The notes under the pieces were generated by a model. That model searched no databases, was not told the origin of the DNA, and worked only from the letters and a program-made list of their open reading frames with translations. This document shows, one piece after another, positions 5,781 to 7,757 of a stretch of 7,757 nucleotides of DNA. The stretch covers positions 8,822 to 16,578 of the forward strand of contig NYVB01000159.1 in NCBI GenBank assembly GCA_002684315.1. Reading direction: 5' to 3'. Origin of the DNA: Planctomycetaceae bacterium. GTDB lineage: Bacteria > Planctomycetota > Phycisphaerae > Phycisphaerales > SM1A02. The translations under genes and the position numbers were made by a program. Every line of letters starts with the position of its first letter. Within the stretch, counting starts at the first letter, position 1.

Positions 5781-7307
5781 TCAGTTGTTGAAGGCCGGAA
5801 GTGGTTTCATGGTGATCATCAGTTCGAGATACTCCTCACCCCGACGAACGCGCACCGGGACCACTTCCCCGACTCTTCTTCTCGCGATTGCAAGCATCAG
5901 CTCTCTGGTTGAACGGATCGATGTCCCACCGATTCTGACGATGACGTCACCGATGCTCATGCCCGCTTCGAACGCGCCACTTCCATCGTGCACCACCGTG
6001 ACTCTGCAGCCATCGACTTCGCTTTCGGCCTGGATTCCCAGAGAGGCATCTCCCCGAGCGATCGTGTTGTCCCGGCGTCCCATGCCACGGACCCAGGCCT
6101 TCCAGTCGGATTCGATCCGGTCGATCGGCCTGTCGAATGTCCTCTCCAATGCAAGCACTCCGGTCTGGTCATCGGGAAACGTGGCTACGAGGTTGTCGTA
6201 CCAGAGGTCCAGTTTCCCCTTCGTGGCGATGTACCTGAAGATCGAACGTGTCATCGGATAGAAGCGGTTCGCCGCTCTCATGAATCGCGTGGGACTCAGA
6301 CTGAAGACCTGGCGCCAGGAGGGCGTGTCGCCACCGGTCACCAGGTCGAAGGTGACGTTGTGGCGTTCATTCGGGAGAAACCGAAACTTGGTGCCACTGC
6401 GATCCGAGGCGTATTCCTCGAAGAGGGAGGCCAGGCCTTCCTGAATCCACATGGGATGTCGCTGGTTGATCCTGTCCATGTCCCCCCAGTGAAGGACATG
6501 GGCGAATTCATGACGGAGAGAGGCTCCGATGTCCGTGGTGACGAGCATGCGCCTTGAATGTTCGTACCAACCTGCCGTGCTCTGGTCGAGATCGAAGATC
6601 GAACAGTCCGCCTTGTTCGGCACCAGCACGAAGACGTGTTCCCCTTGCACGGCTCCGAAGAGATGGTCGACCATGTAGTCGGACTGTCTGGCGATCATCG
6701 TCATCATCTCCTCACGGGCCTCCTGAGGAAGCGTGGACGCCACGTGAAGGCGATGGGCATCGTCCGTTTCGAAGATGTACTGCGAGCCATGGTCCCGGCG
6801 CCATGATTCGAATTCATCGGTACCTCGACCCTCTCTACGAATGGATCTGGGAGGTTTCGTTCCAGATCCCTTCGTCTCGCTGGCGGGAGCACCTTCGGGC
6901 CGAGGTGCCGGAGCCTGGTCCCGTATCTTCTCGCGTGCCTCCAGGATCGCGAGATATACGTCATGGTCCCTGATCGAAGCGAGGTCCTCGTCGCTGGTCA
7001 TGTAGTCGAAGTCGCGAAAACCCTCTCGTACCGCCTGCAGCAGTCGTTCCGCCGCTTCATCCCGTTCGCCGAGGATCGCATGTCCACACGCGGCGTTGTA
7101 GATCATCTCCTCGTCTCCCGGCCAGTACTGGAGATACCGATCGATCAACAGAAGGGCTCTGCGTGGATCCTCCCGATCGAACGCTCGCACGATCTGGCGT
7201 TCGAGAGCGGTTCTGGAGGGTCTGGCCTGCGCGTGCACATCGGTCGTGACGCTGGAAAGCATGCACATGCCCAGTATCAGCGAGAGTATGAGCTTGCGTG
7301 TCTTCAT
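5781..7307 (-). CDS. Secreted HExxH metallopeptidase-like protein with TPR-like N-terminus and C-terminal PDZ domain
   Basis: The 508-residue protein starts with a signal peptide (KTRK, hydrophobic core, VHA before about residue 27), so it acts outside the cytoplasm. Residues 33-125 look like TPR helices, including [20 protein letters not shown] and a D-L-A-S-I-R end typical of such repeats. A proline-rich, low-complexity linker (about 131-160) follows. The catalytic-like domain has HEFAH (H266, E267, H270), and 20 residues after the second histidine [13 protein letters not shown] supplies E290, the expected third zinc ligand of gluzincin peptidases. The arrangement recalls the peptidase MA-like and DUF1570-type proteins. 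Residues 420-500 form a PDZ-like domain ([24 protein letters not shown]). All zinc and catalytic residues are intact, but its substrate is unknown. The start codon overlaps the purN stop as ATGA and has no good ribosome site, which suggests translational coupling. DUF502 follows after 33 bases. Confidence 0.88.
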
Positions 7308-7757
7308 GATTCACACATGTCCGCGGATCGTCTGAGTTTCGATGCGATGTGTTCGATCGCTCTCGGGTACACGCTGCATTCCAGATCGAACACCCTGCTC
7401 GAGAGCGAATCGATGTCGTCACCCTGTTTCACTTCACAGCGTTCCTGGAGAATGATCGGTCCTCGATCGTATTCCTCGTCGACCCAGTGGACCGTGCATC
7501 CACTCTCCCTGGATGCGGTGTCGAGCACTGCCTCGTGAACCCGACGTCCGTACATGCCCCGGCCGCCGAATTCAGGAAGAAGAGCGGGGTGGATGTTCAC
7601 CACTCTTCCATTCCAGAGTTCACCAACACGAAATCGGCGAAGGTATCCACACAGGCAGATCAGTTCCGCTCCCGAGCGTTGAAGCACCTCGTCGATCGCG
7701 TCGGAACAGGCATCAGCGCAGTCCTCGGTCACGATGTGGACTTCGAGCCCGATCTCC
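7304..7757 (-). CDS. purN: Phosphoribosylglycinamide formyltransferase, 5' part cut by window edge
   Basis: Cytoplasmic enzyme of de novo purine synthesis that transfers the formyl group of 10-formyltetrahydrofolate to glycinamide ribonucleotide. The frame is open to the window edge and yields 151 residues; roughly 50-60 N-terminal residues, including the phosphate-binding start of the fold, lie outside. A GTG at 7732 is internal, since coding continues upstream of it ([13 protein letters not shown]). The catalytic motif [10 protein letters not shown] provides the conserved asparagine and histidine (plus positions 7586-7597). FGGRGMYG and VHEAVL follow, and [17 protein letters not shown] holds the conserved aspartate. 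The C-terminal [11 protein letters not shown] pattern and YP are also typical. The stop codon overlaps the next gene's start by four bases (ATGA). It is the first visible gene of the operon; the promoter must lie beyond the window. Confidence 0.93.

Noticed and set aside
4740..5912. 390-codon open frame on the plus strand
   Set aside because: It is antisense to the DUF502 gene and the end of the peptidase gene, which have clear family motifs. Its translation is rich in R, H and D with no recognisable domain, and it has no sensible ribosome site.
5988..6557. 189-codon open frame on the plus strand
   Set aside because: Antisense to the metallopeptidase coding region; no family resemblance.

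Overview
This window has moderately high GC (I estimate high-50s percent) and is densely coded. It looks like bacterial chromosomal housekeeping DNA. The gene families and their combination suggest a Planctomycetota (Phycisphaerae-like) or related bacterium: a GMYG-type PurN, a secreted TPR-HExxH-PDZ protein, a single-domain FAS1 lipoprotein-like or periplasmic protein, and a regulatory-type PTS pair. That placement is an inference from family resemblance only. I see no phage, insertion-sequence, CRISPR, tRNA or rRNA sequence.

Layout from left to right. (1) 1-461, minus: a secreted fasciclin (FAS1) domain protein cut by the left edge. (2) 462-617: intergenic, holding a clear Rho-independent terminator for the next gene and a short AT-rich leader with a tandem 9-mer upstream of the FAS1 gene. 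(3) 618-2678, minus: a heavy-metal P-type ATPase with intact catalytic motifs but unusual metal-site residues (CPG instead of CPC, and no recognisable TM7/TM8 metal signature). (4) 2679-2862: divergent intergenic region of 184 bases with a perfect 7-4-7 dyad near the ATPase start. (5) 2863-3885, plus: gpsA, the glycerol-3-phosphate dehydrogenase of phospholipid synthesis. (6) 3908-7757, minus: a probable five-gene operon transcribed toward gpsA, in the order purN (partial), secreted metallopeptidase with PDZ, DUF502 membrane protein, ptsN-like EIIA, ptsH (HPr).

The operon mixes purine synthesis (PurN), envelope functions (the peptidase and DUF502) and a phosphotransfer pair (EIIA and HPr). 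The purN stop and the peptidase start overlap as ATGA, so those two are probably translationally coupled. EIIA and HPr share a phosphorelay in known systems: EI phosphorylates the HPr histidine, which passes the phosphate to the EIIA histidine. No EI, HPr kinase or sugar permease lies in the window, which points to a regulatory role.

I did not find a convincing undescribed multi-gene system. The most unusual items are the metal-site residues of the ATPase and the domain layout of the secreted peptidase.
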